Positions 48,019 to 58,535 of a DNA stretch of 64,000 nucleotides are shown here, in pieces. Made by a program: the position numbers and the translations under genes. Position 1 is the stretch's first letter, and each line of letters opens with the position of its first letter. Below the pieces are notes generated by a model, which was given only the letters and a program-made list of their open reading frames with translations, did no database searches and was not told the origin of the DNA. Source of the stretch: Parapristionchus giblindavisi (lineage: Eukaryota; Nematoda; Chromadorea; Rhabditida; Diplogasteridae); assembly GCA_943737045.1 (NCBI GenBank), contig CALSFV010000005.1, forward strand, positions 1-64,000, read 5' to 3'.

Positions 48019-48072
48019 CTTGAATAATAATGAAAGTCGAAGGACTATGATTTCTAACTAAGAAAATGGAAC

Positions 48073-48172
48073 TTTATATGGTGTCCGTCAATAGAAATGG
48101 GCGGAGTTACTAGTCGAGTTAGAGAAATGGGCGGAGTTAGTAATTGAGGGATTGTTGACTCCGCCCATATGA
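48073..48172 (-). promoter_or_regulatory. TATA box plus three GC boxes
   Basis: On the minus strand a TATAAAG lies at 48073-48079. Upstream are GGGCGGAG at 48099-48106 and 48129-48136 (plus strand, in a repeated GAAATGGGCGGAGTTA context) and CTCCGCCC at 48159-48166. Sp1-like GC boxes upstream of TATA at this spacing look like a promoter for the minus-strand frame ending at 47818. The first two boxes form a 30-bp direct repeat, so repeat origin is possible. Confidence 0.5.
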
Positions 48173-49079
48173 TGAGTCAAGGAAGTACAAAGATCAATGT
48201 TTACATATAGTTTCATGGAAAACATGGCAAGAGATCGAATGAACTCAGACTACATTGATTTAAAAGGGCATATAAAGTGCAGAATGCACTGACAGATACC
48301 TACAGTATCTGCATAAACTAGATGTTTTTCAAAGTATTTTCTTAACCACTTTTTGAACTCAAATATTTAGGTTATAATTTTAATTTAAAATTTAATTTAC
48401 ATAATTAATTTAGATTAGTTTAAAAACCAACTATCCATGTTTACAATGAAGACTAATGTTAGGGTGGGATACCCAGTCACACAGTAACCTTCATTTTATT
48501 GTTCTTTGATCTTTGATCTTTAAATATATTCTGTGCTGTTGTAGTTCATTAAGATAATTACATTGATTTCGCATTTATTTGTTCAACAATAAGATTAGTA
48601 TTTGCATATTTAGTTTGCATCCTCATTATTGTTCATTTCTATATTTGTAAATTCTCCTACAAGTTACTTTCGTAAACAACTCCATTTCTGAGAACGAGGT
48701 GAAAGAAAACATTGATCACTAAACCGACATAAATAATAGCTTCTTTTCAAAAAGACTAAGAAATTAAAATACGAATTGATTCAATGCGCATTGATGCATT
48801 ATGATAAATATCACAGGATAAATGCAATTTTTGAAAGATTCAAAACAAATTGTTCGAGCGCAATGTAATGAAATTAACACACAACAATTTTCTCTTTTTT
48901 TTTAATACAAAACTATAATATCTATTAGATATAGTATATTATAGTTTTTGTGTTTTCAAGATGCCATCTCACAGTAACAATGAGGTGTTATTAATTGAGT
49001 AATGCGGATATACATTTCATGTCTTATAAGGAATGCATTTATAATTTTATTACATAATTTTATGCATTTATGTATACAT
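48173..49079. other. AT-rich intergenic DNA
   Basis: No gene recognised. There is a TTTAATTT-rich tract at 48375-48425, a TTTGATCTTTGATCTTT direct repeat at about 48508 (also seen at 50818 and 63640 in complement), and a short AT palindrome, 'AACTATAATATCTA...TATATTATAGTT', at 48908-48950. Confidence 0.6.
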
Positions 49080-49790
49080 AGAAGTCCAAACTGTCAGCCA
49101 ATTGACATTAATAGTTAAACTCTTTTCCATTATCGAAACTGTTTTATGTTTCGAATATTGCATTATTTTATACGAACATTAAAAATTCTTTCTTATCGAA
49201 TCGCCATCAACAGCACAAAAGATTTATTGAGGCCACTGTTGGATATCAAGCGTGACAATTGTTACTCTTGTTTCCCTCCTTACCTATTTAATCACGGAAA
49301 ATTTGGAATATTGGAAAACTTGTAAAATATATCGTGCTAAGAAAAAGAAATGCCGAGAAAGTAATAAATAGTTTAGTTAGTAATAAATAAATAGTTTAGT
49401 TTTTTTACCGCAATTCCATCCCTCAATGGTTCCTTCTGTTCTTAAAAAGTCATCTTATTAATGCAAAGATTTCAATGATGCATATTTGTTCAAATTTGTT
49501 GCTATGATTCCTTCGTGACCCATTTGAATGTATGCTGAATCTCTATATTTGTGTATTATTTTCCTTTGTTGGTCTTTTAAACTTAGATGCACTTATATGT
49601 TCAAACACATACAAAATAGTTTCATTTCTGCATAATCTAATCATCGTAGCATGGAAAATAAGATTATACGTATAGTATTATATTACGAACCGGATTAATT
49701 GCTACGTATCCCGTGGTCCATTAATCAAATGTAAACATGGCCATGGTGAAGCCAAAGTAGAGACTAACGTCAGCATTTTGGGAATAAATT
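49080..49790 (-). repeat. Right arms of two inverted-repeat pairs
   Basis: Positions 49080-49463 match the complement of 43498-43720, and 49510-49790 match the complement of 45735-46005. Between them is a short A/T-rich join with tandem AATAAATAGTTTAG (49367-49400). No coding region is seen. Confidence 0.7.
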
Positions 49791-49934
49791 AAGCTTTATT
49801 GAATAGTTGGGAACTAGGTAATTAAAGGGACAGTAACCCCTCGACTTTTTAGTGTTTGAATTCCCGCCATTGTTCCCCAACGCGATAACTCTACCACAGA
49901 TATACGAAATAATAGGAAAAATTTATCGGTTGGG

Positions 49935-50005
49935 TGAGGAATTAAACTTGGACTTACGCGACTAGGAAGAAAGCACTTACCACTGTACATTGCACTGACC
50001 GAGTG
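49935..50005 (-). other. Degenerate tRNA-like sequence
   Basis: On the minus strand 'TACAGTGGTAAGTGC' resembles an A box, and 'CAAGTTTAATTCCTC', about 30 bp later, resembles a B box. Stems do not pair well. It resembles the tRNA-like segment at 61719-61789 in order of motifs, so a decayed SINE head is possible. Confidence 0.3.
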
Positions 50006-50009
50006 GTTG

Positions 50010-51239
50010 AAGAGATACAACATATCAGTTATATAAATTTATTTGATCTACCTTGTTCGCATTGATTGATCCAAATGAGACATCGAAAACCCCTTCCCAA
50101 GCCTCTGTCCCTCTCTTTTTTTACATAACTATAATATTTTTGTGATTTAGTATATTATACATATAAAGATACAAAGTAAGAAGTATGGATTTTAATCGCT
50201 GGGTCATAAATTTGCAATTTAATGACCTTTATCAAGTACTGAACCATTTTGGAAGGAATGTTGCCACTAAACGACTGATTTGTCTGGGCGTGCTGACAAT
50301 GAGGTTCCATACAAGGAGTACTGATTTAGCACTGAGACGGGACCACTTCCCATCTTGTAATCAATACTATAGTCATTTCTGCAGACATAGAGGCAAATTG
50401 CCCTAACTTATCATTCAATTGTGCATGCTTGAAACTAGTTTCTTAGTTCTTCATCGTCTTCATAAATCTTTGTCCATAGTTTTTCAAACAATAGGCGAAA
50501 ATCGACATTTAGATGTAGCGGCCGAAACACCATAAGGCACATACTATAATACTACAATAATTAAGTATATTCTAATTATTACTTATACTGTGCATGCAAT
50601 TTAAAATTGTGTTCCTTTCAGACACGTTTAAGGAGCGCGAACGTGCGGGACTGTAGTTAGTCCACGATTTTTGTCAAACAATGGGTGAAATCCACATTTC
50701 AAGTTTTTAAATGTGAGATTTATCTTATTTTAACATGAAATAACAAGTGGAATTCAACAACTAAGAAAACTGTCAAAATCCGTTATTTTCGCACATTGCA
50801 TGAAAAAAAGTGGACAAAGATCAAAGATCAAAATAAAAAGATCAAAGATCAAACTTCAGCAATAGAGTAAAAACTTTAGTGAACATCGTTGCAACCGATT
50901 TGACCTCAGCGGAACGTTTGCTGCGAGTCTGAAAGGAATCAGAAATAAACCAAAATAAGAGAAATAAATATATGAAACATTGCAAAGCTGCCTGCTGAGG
51001 AACCCTAATTTTAGAAGACTTGCCCTCTGAACGTCTCAAAACCAGTCCTTCCAAGAATATTGAGTTGGAGAAAAAAATTAGTTGAGCTTTGAAGAGACTC
51101 TTGGATAGAGTTCATATACTTCAACATACTTAACTCTTTCTATATCGTTTTTAGATAAGGCGTTCCCCCTACATTTTATCAAATTTCTACAATCGTATTT
51201 TATTTTACTCGTTGAAACATCTTTATCATGTACTACATA
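50010..51239. other. Intergenic DNA without recognised genes
   Basis: The open frames here are short and have no recognisable motif. Imperfect direct repeats are visible ('TCAAACAATAGGCGAAAATC' near 50480 and 'TCAAACAATGGGTGAAATCC' near 50674). A GATCAAA cluster lies at 50817-50850. Confidence 0.6.
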
Positions 51240-53567
51240 TTAAGAGACACGGCTCGGTAAGACTCGAGCATGGTCCGGACATTCGCGAGGACTTTCGATC
51301 TGCCCCTCAATACTTTCACCATAGACACATACCGGGGGCAGGCCGATGAAAGTTATAGTGAAAATGCCCTTAGGCTCAAACCCGGCTCACATATGTCACA
51401 TTAAATAAAAAATTGAATAATTCATAACTTTTCAATCGTGATAGCTAGGACTTTTATCTCTTATTATTGGTGAACAACATGTCATGCACTCTTACAAACA
51501 CAGCAGAGCTGTAATATCATATCGTTCTATAATAAATATGTTTTTCTTTCTTGTCTGATTTTCAATTTTCTTCTTCTATCCTCGTTGACGCACTAGGGCA
51601 ATGACATGCATATTGCAGCCCTGACGATTATTTACGTGGTGGTCACATTCCCTTGGCCAGCCAACATGTCGCAGGCATCGAGAATTGCAACAGAATGTGA
51701 GATATGTGTAAATTGCAAAAATTGAAAATTAAAGTTATTAAAATTCGCAAGAGCAAGAGGTAGCTTTATTATGTCATTTTACTCGTAGTGATGCGCGTAT
51801 ACATGAAAAATATGAAAATAGACTCAGACTACATTTTCTAAAAAATGAGAAAAATAATTATTTCATTTTTATTTTTTTCAACCCGCGCATTGATTGTCGA
51901 CGTCAAGGCAAGTTCATTCATAGGGCGGATGGTGGCTGATGCATGGGTGTTTGCAGAAACGACTGCCACCTGAAATTCATAGATATCGGTTATACCTTCC
52001 GAATTTAAGCTGCCTGTCAGAACCTTCTACAGTTATTTTTTTTCAAATTTCAACCTTTATTTTTTGTTCTATAATTATTAAAAATATAAAACAGTGATCA
52101 CAGTCCGTGCTGCACAATTGTGCTGAAGTATTTCTATGAACTCGTAAATGAGCAGTGATAGAAGAAAATACACTTTAGGCATTTCCGATCGATTCGGCTA
52201 CGATCGATATCGCAATGGATCATAAATCGGTTGGAAGGTGGCTAATGGCAACCAAAACCGTACCATTGTTATCAGTAGAAGTGTACGCTACTGGACTACC
52301 GTAACCCTCAGGAATCGCGAAATTATTTTTTTTCAGTCGACCCATGATTCTCAACCCTGGCGACCCTGGCGGGACCCTGACCCTGACCCTGGCGGAGTTC
52401 AGGGTTGAGAATAGCCGAGGTTGGAAAATTCATGATGATCCCAGACCAAATACTATTTGGCATTATATCAACGGTGAGCCAACTTTTATTTTTCTGGATA
52501 CCGCAATCCTACCGTAATCTAGCTACCGTACAATATAATAATGTGGTGAAATTCTCGGAAAATCTCGGTGTGTGCATTACGGTTACTGTAGTTCGTGTTA
52601 TGGTATAAAGAAAAATAAAAGTTGGCTCACTATTGATATAATAGCAGACAGTATTTGGTATGGGATCATCGTGAATTTTTCGACCTCAGCCATTTCAACC
52701 CTGAACCCCGGGTAGTGGTTGAGAATCATGGGTCGACTGAAAAAAATCAGTTCGCGATTCCTGACGAATACGGATATCCAGTACCGTCCACTCCTACTGA
52801 TAGCAATGGTACAGCTTTGATTGCCATTCGCCACCTTCCAACCGATTTACATGAAAGAAACATATAAATGATCAAGTTTGATAAAAAATTCGATAACTGC
52901 GAAATGACGATTCTTCACGCGGCAGTTGTTTTTGCAAACGGACATGCAACAGCTACCATTTATAAAAATGTAGTCTGTGTCTATCTGTACATTTTTCCTG
53001 TGTACGCGCATTACTTCGAGTAAAATGACATAGTAAAGCTACCTCTTACTGTTGCGAACTTCAAGAAATTTAATTTTCGATTTTTGCAATTTACACATAT
53101 CTCACATTCAGTTGCAATTCTCGAGGCTTAAGACAAACTGGCTGGCCACGGGAATGTGACTACCACGTACATAATCGTCAGGGCTACATTATGCATTATG
53201 TCATTACTTGCCCTAATGCGTCAACGATGATAGAAGAAGAAAAATCTGAATATCTAACAAGAAAAAAACATATTCAGAACGATATGATATTACTGCTGAG
53301 CTGTGTTTGTAAAAGTACATGACATGTTATTCACCAATAAAAAGAAATATAAGTCCTAGCTATCACGATTGAAAAGTTATGAATTTTTCAATTTCTTACT
53401 TAATGTGACATATGTGAGCCGGGTTTGAGCCTAAGTGCATTTTCACTATAACTTTCATCTCCCCTGGTATATATCTATGATGAAAGTATTGAGTGCCAGA
53501 TCGAAAGTCCTCGCGAATGTCCGGCAGGGGGTCAAAATGCTCGAGTCTTACCGAACCGGTCTCTTAA
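51240..53567. mobile_element. 2.3-kb palindromic foldback element with TTAA ends
   Basis: Left TTAA (51240-51243) and right TTAA (53564-53567) flank GAGAC inverted termini; 'CGGTAAGACTCGAGCAT' at the left is mirrored by ATGCTCGAGTCTTACCG at the right. The arms (51244-52495 and 52609-53563) are reverse complements at moderate identity. Examples are 'ATGTGACATATGTGAGCC' and 'GTGAGCCAACTTTTATTTTT' with their complements. The left arm is about 290 bp longer. The ~110-bp centre is not palindromic. No transposase is present; it resembles the palindromic TTAA-type nonautonomous elements described from nematodes. CCCTGACCCTGACC micro-repeats occur at 52372-52390. Confidence 0.82.
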
Positions 53568-53592
53568 ATAAATAAATAAATAAATAAATACT
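53568..53592. repeat. (AAAT)n microsatellite
   Basis: Seven tandem AAATA-type units lie immediately next to the right end of the foldback element. Confidence 0.85.
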
Positions 53593-53920
53593 ATTAAAAA
53601 ATACTATCGTGAAGAGACTTTATGCATTCACTTGAAATCGGAGAAATGTTCAGCGAGTATTGGCTACGATAAGGCTACGAACAAATAATCGAAACACACA
53701 AGAAAACGATCTATATTTAGCAAACTTTCTTTTGCGATGTTCAATAATCCGGAAAAGTTTGTAAAACGAGGAAGTTTTGTGCGGTCTGCTTTTCTTTTCT
53801 TTTCGCATCTTTTGATCGCCGCTTTACTTTTAAAATTCCTTTATCTTGGTACGCTCGTACCCATACTCAGTAAGAAAACTTTCTCTGATTTTCTCAATCT
53901 CTCACTATCTCTCTTCTTCT

Positions 53921-53970
53921 AATTCGAACAAATCCCAAACGTTAGACGAGTGGTGGTATAGGTATATAAA
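53921..53970 (+). promoter_or_regulatory. Promoter of first Gly/His-rich gene
   Basis: AATTCGAACAAAT (53921), ACGTTAGACGAG (53939) and TATATAAAAG (53963) lie in this order, 52 bp from TATA to ATG. The same three blocks in the same order precede the second gene of the cluster. The TATA-ATG distance implies a leader of about 20-25 nt. Confidence 0.7.
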
Positions 53971-54014
53971 AGAACGAGAATGAGATGAAAAGATCAGTTA
54001 AGATCACAGGTGAA

Positions 54015-55568
54015 ATGACGAATTCTTTACTCTTGATATTGCTCGTTCTGTGCTCACTAACACTGCTCACGAGTAAGTTATTCCAATTTTGGATGTTTAA
54101 ATAGTAAAAAAGTAATTAAAACAGATCGCTATTTTTATCATTTTGCTCAATAGTTTTACAAAGAAGACGGCAGACTTTTATTTATTTTGTGAAAGTTAGC
54201 TATCTCGATCTATCTGCTTAAAATGAGCTATAATTTATGATATTGTGCAAGGAAGCCAATCTCGCTCGTAAGGCTTTCAACGAAAAATAAAGGATATAAT
54301 GTATCTATCACAATAAGGGCTGAAATATGTACATATTACGATATCTAGACGGCCGTGGCGGAGGCGGAGGTGGTCACGGTGGAGGCGGCCATGGAGGAGG
54401 GCATGGAGGAGGTCATGGAGGAGGGCATGGAGGAGGGCATCACGGAGGTCAGTCATATTCAGCATTCTTAAAATGCTTCTTTTTCTGTTCAAAAGTTACG
54501 AAAATTAAAGAAAAGCAGAAACAACTCTCGTCGTTTTACATATACTATTTTTTCTTGTCTCCTTTTCATCGATTTGCTACTATTTATCTGTTGTCTTTTC
54601 AACCAAACTTGTCACATGTCATCAACTAGATATTGGTGTGCAAAATACGGTTATAAATAGAAATTGATCATCTAAAATCTGGAATTGTAGGAGGGCATCA
54701 CGGAGGTGGCGGACACCATGGCGGGCATGATCATGGTGGTTGGGGAGGTCACCACGGGGGATGGGGAGGTCACCATCACCATGGTGGCTGGGGAGGAGGA
54801 CATCATGATCATGATAATGGTGAGAGCACATTACTCTTGAATAAACGAGCACTTGTCTTGAGAGTTATTCAAAAATCGTTTTTCCGATCATTGTGATAGT
54901 GATAGAAAGTTATTACCTATTACATGATATCGATATCTAAAAAAACAATAAAAATGAGTATTATATTGCATATTTCAGGCGGTTTAGGAGGATGGGGAGG
55001 AGGTAGTAGCTGGGACGGAGGAAGCGATTACTATGGTAACAGATATGGAGGAGGAGGATTGTTTGGTAATGCGGTGTTACATTTACCTTACGTGCCTCGT
55101 GTTGAGTTCAAAAGTTACCACTTTTGGATACCACATAAGAGTAGCATGACCAGTTTATTATTATTAGTTTAATTCTACAATAATAAATAGGTATTTATCA
55201 AGTCACAATGTCTACCTTATCTATCTATCACAGAACCAATTGTGTTGTTTATTGTTTCTAACAATTTACGGGAATGTACTTTTTGCAAAGTTACAAAGAT
55301 CTTATCCTTTCACTCATAGTTTTTTCAATGTCAAGCTAACCATTCCTAAATGACTATTCAGTGTTTCGTTTGTCCTAATAATCATCTTGTTTCAACTTCA
55401 GGTGACCGCTTCAGTAGCTATCAGTGCACGCCCTATTATGATTGGACCTGGAGAATGTGGAGACAGAATTGTTATTGGGGAAGAAGACCTAGTCTACTCC
55501 AGCGACTATGTAAGCATTACATAACTAGTCCACAAGTAAAGATTGGAAATTTATTTGATCAAAAGTAG
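54015..55568 (+). CDS. Secreted Gly/His-rich protein with Cys/Trp C-terminal module
   Basis: Five exons are inferred: 54015-54072, 54349-54447, 54691-54819, 54979-55065 and 55402-55568, all joined in phase 1, giving 179 residues. Exon 1 encodes a signal peptide ('MTNSLLLILLVLCSLTLLT'). Exons 2-3 encode Gly/His repeats of the GGGH and GGHHGGW type, and exon 4 a Gly/Trp/Tyr segment. The last exon reads 'YQCTPYYDWTWRMWRQNCYW' and continues to a TAG at 55566. A homologous last exon in the minus-strand gene (62707-62804) supports the frame. The paralogue stops right after the second Cys-containing stretch, so the last 18-20 residues here may be a lost-stop extension or may hide another donor (TATGTAAGC at 55508). 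AATAAA occurs at 55705 and 55718. Location is inferred as extracellular; His clusters could bind metal. Function unknown; comparable proteins serve cuticle or antimicrobial roles. Confidence 0.75.
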
Positions 55569-56114
55569 CGAAAAGAAAAGGAAAGACGCGAATCATGCCT
55601 ATCAATTTCAGTTGGATGATTTCCGAAACAACGATCGAAGCTGCTTTGTTGTAAATACCTTGGAAGTTTAATTGTTCATTATTTCAAACGATTTATCATT
55701 TGATAATAAATTTACATAATAAACCTTTGTTTGCGTTTCTTCAACACAAGAACAGAAAAAAATTACGGTATCAATACTGTAGCACCCTCCCAGTTGGGAG
55801 TTCTCTCTTACTTTTGTAAAACCTTGTTTTAGCGAAGTTTTTCTTTGTTTCCCGATGACCGCTTCCAAAATGATATGCAATGAGTTCATTATTTTCCTTA
55901 CGTTTTTTCGAAAACTTTTCCAATATGTTTCATAAATCTTTGATAGATCAAACTCAAGCAGTTCGTCCATTACTAAACAAAAGGATAAGCTATACACTTG
56001 GTTGAAATCTTTATCCCTTAAATTCCACTTTTTTCTACAACGGACGTTCTTCCTTTGATTATCCGAAAATTTCTCTCCATCGGACTGTCTGACTCTTTGA
56101 CTATCTCGTCTCCT
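55569..56114. other. 3' UTR and spacer between Gly-rich genes
   Basis: This holds the AATAAA signals of the preceding gene (55705, 55718) and AT-rich spacer. A 156-codon open frame on the minus strand (56138-55668) overlaps the next promoter and has no recognisable motif, so it is not called. Confidence 0.6.
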
Positions 56115-56190
56115 AATTCGAACAAACCTCTCGCCCATATCCTTGCGCTTTTAGTGACACGTTAGACGAACACTCGTAGTCGGTATAAAA
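56115..56190 (+). promoter_or_regulatory. Promoter of second Gly/His-rich gene
   Basis: AATTCGAACAAAC (56115), ACGTTAGACGAA (56159) and TATAAAAG (56184) repeat the layout upstream of the first gene. The ATG lies 57 bp after the start of the TATA box. The spacing between blocks one and two is longer here (44 against 18 bp). Confidence 0.7.
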
Positions 56191-56240
56191 GGGAATGACC
56201 GAGATCGAAAGACCACCAACCAATTAGGATAACTAAAGAT

Positions 56241-56915
56241 ATGACAAATTCCTGTCTACTCTTACTGCTGGTTTTGTGTTCACTCGCCCTGCTCACGAGT
56301 AAGTTTGGATTGTGTATAATTAAGTTATGTATGTAGAAGTGCGTAAGCTTTCGCTGTGATCAAGTAATAATAACGCATGCAAAATTTCTGAATATTTGAT
56401 ATTGCGTTTTAAATCTCTCGATACGTTTTTTGTCGCAAGTTCGAAACTTATTAGTTCGAAACTGGAGGTTCAATAATGTTACTAGAGATCAATAAGCCGA
56501 ATCAGCAAAAAAATGAATGAAAAAATCGTCACTCCAAAATGTGATATTCAGGCTGTCAACACGGCGGTTTCGGTGGTTGGGGCGGACGCCACGGAGGTTG
56601 GGGTGGGCATCACGGAGGTGGAGGTTTGACTTTTGTTCTGCTGTTTTTGATTTTTAATAGAGCACGTCTTTTGTCGAACCTATTGCACTTTTCTGCTAGT
56701 ATTTTTGCTATTCTTTATTGCTTGATCATTAATCTGGTTCTATAGGAGGAGGTCACCACGGAGGTGATGGACACCATGGAGGCGGAGGTTGGGGAGGACA
56801 TCATGGAGGTGGCGGACACCATGGTGGAGGATGGGGTGGACATCACGGTGGTGGAGGGTGGGGCAATCATCATGGTGGTTGGGGAGGAAGAGGTGGTCGG
56901 CATTATGGTAAGTAA
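56241..56915 (+). CDS. Secreted Gly/His-rich protein, GGHHGGGW repeats
   Basis: Exons are inferred at 56241-56298, 56552-56623 and 56746-56915. Exon 1 encodes the signal peptide 'MTNSCLLLLLVLCSLALLT', almost the same as in the first gene, so the two are recent paralogues. Exon 2 begins SCQHGGFGGWGG, and exon 3 encodes about ten GGHH/GGW repeats. At the end 'GGRHYG' is followed either by a splice donor (TATGGTAAGTAA, 56908) or, if read through, by Lys and a TAA at 56913-56915, giving 99 residues ending YGK. No downstream exon like the Cys/Trp module of the first gene was found before the AATAAA at 57053, which favours read-through or a very short last exon. Phase-1 joining throughout. Extracellular by inference; function unknown. 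Confidence 0.7.
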
Positions 56916-58490
56916 CTATGTTAACTATGTTGATTTATGCTCTGTTCAAAACATGAAAAAGCAGACTTTTGTCTTAGTCAATAAGTGAATGGCACATTAA
57001 TATTCTCTTTTGAGGTGGATAAATCTCGCACATGCATCCGAATTGTTTGATAAATAAATTGTTCAAGGTTAAATAAATAAATGTAAATGTAATAAAAATA
57101 ATTATTGTTAATAAATTATTCATGTGCTCACATCTATCAACGGTTCCGCGTAAGAACCAAAAAACCCTTCACTCATAGAAAAAAATCCAAAAAAAAGGAA
57201 AAGGAGATTAGGAAATTTTTCCCTAATCTCCTTTTCCTCAGGAAATTATTGCATCGTATGGACTCCGCCAATTTTAGGCATTTTTCTTGTAGAGGACTCT
57301 CAGAGAAGTAGTTAGAACGGAACGAACCATTATGTGACACAATTTGTTCACAATTTAGCTAATCTCACATGAAAAATAATTATAACCGAAAAACCTGAAC
57401 GTGACATCCTTTTCTCCGGTAGTGTACCACAGTGCCTTTGAAATACTCACACGAGTTTGTTGTTACAATGAATATCGGTTTTTTGATTGAGGAAAATAAC
57501 TATTACGATAGCAGCTAAATTTGGAAGAGGAGTATTGTTTCATAAGAATACTCCAAGACAATCTGAAATTCACTACCAATATTAAATTATTTTCCGTGAG
57601 AACTGCCAGAGTAGACATTGAAACTGATGTCATGTCGGGTCTGTAAACACTTTAGCAGGTTTTCACGCTATTTTCCCATTACATTTCTAAAAATAAGTGA
57701 AGAATAGAGTGATCTTATCAGACTTATGATCATGGATCGATGGGCGCATAACACTGCAGTTTGGACTCAGTTACACGTTTTCAAGGCAAACAAGAAGGAT
57801 TGCTGACTTGAACGAAAACTTTTCGGGCAGAACTGCTATAATATTAATACGAACTCTTCTTGAACGATTGCGAATGTTTCTTGACGCACAATACTGGCTC
57901 GAACTATTTTGATATCGAGAAAAGCGGACGATTAAATAGCGGTCTCACCCTACCGCCATGCTATTTCTGTCGTAATTTAAAATGTTTCCTCTTCTTTTCC
58001 ATTAGAATTACCTAATAATTTCATAGATATTTGGCGTTAGTTTGGGGTCAATATCGGCAGAATTGATGCCATAATAAACAATAAATCAATAAATCTTTGC
58101 TGTCTTTTGATCCATCACAGATTTTGATACCACCATCTTTTCGTACGATTTAGCTGAACACTTCCTCACGCAAATGGGATGAAACACGAATCAGCCAGGA
58201 TACCATTGAAATTTCAGTCAATAACGAAAAACTTTGAGAAAGTAACGATTAAAGGTAACATGACGAGTCATAACTTCAGAGCTCCAGGGTTTCCTCTTGA
58301 CCGAAAGCCTAAGCCACTGTTCGCGAAACGCTTTCTTTAATAAATATTCGAACTTCCTCATGACTTTCATTATTCCTTCTCTTCACCGAACTCTTTAGCC
58401 ACGAGATCAACAATCTCCTACCCGACCACACTCTCTCATCGATCTTTTCATCTCTGCTGACAACGAGAATTGGTGTATGTGATAGATTGG
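56916..58490. other. Intergenic DNA
   Basis: AATAAA signals of the preceding gene lie at 57053 and 57073. A 17-bp perfect hairpin is at 57196-57238. The remaining 1.2 kb shows no exon with Gly-rich or Cys/Trp coding, no repeat match within the window and no RNA gene that could be recognised. Confidence 0.6.
57196..57238. repeat. Perfect 17-bp hairpin
   Basis: AGGAAAAGGAGATTAGG at 57196-57212 is followed by a 9-nt loop and its exact complement at 57222-57238. Origin and role unknown; a MITE remnant is possible. Confidence 0.8.
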
Positions 58491-58498
58491 TATATAAG
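58491..58498 (+). promoter_or_regulatory. TATA box of Gly/Arg/Trp-rich gene
   Basis: TATATAAG lies 45 bp before the ATG at 58536, matching the spacing in the two upstream genes. The AATTCGAACAAA block is not present; only a CGAGAATTGG stretch is found about 30 bp upstream. Confidence 0.65.
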
Positions 58499-58535
58499 TA
58501 GGGTAGATATCAATCGAACAAAGGTTTGAGTGAAA

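Noticed and set aside
49814..50023. 69-codon minus-strand frame
   Set aside because: Overlaps a degenerate tRNA-like segment, with no composition or motif of a protein.
50185..50406. 73-codon plus-strand frame
   Set aside because: No motif, no promoter or homologue in the window; such length is expected by chance.
52405..52867. Paired ORFs of 67-78 codons in the centre of the foldback element
   Set aside because: They are reverse-complement mirrors within the palindrome arms, without transposase motifs.
54277..54492. Leu/His/Arg repeat frame antisense to the Gly/His exon
   Set aside because: Shadow of the Gly-rich coding repeat on the opposite strand.
55668..56138. 156-codon minus-strand frame between Gly-rich genes
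   Set aside because: Longest unexplained frame, but it covers the 3' UTR of one gene and part of the shared promoter of the next, and shows no motif. A transcript on the minus strand would be needed to revive it.
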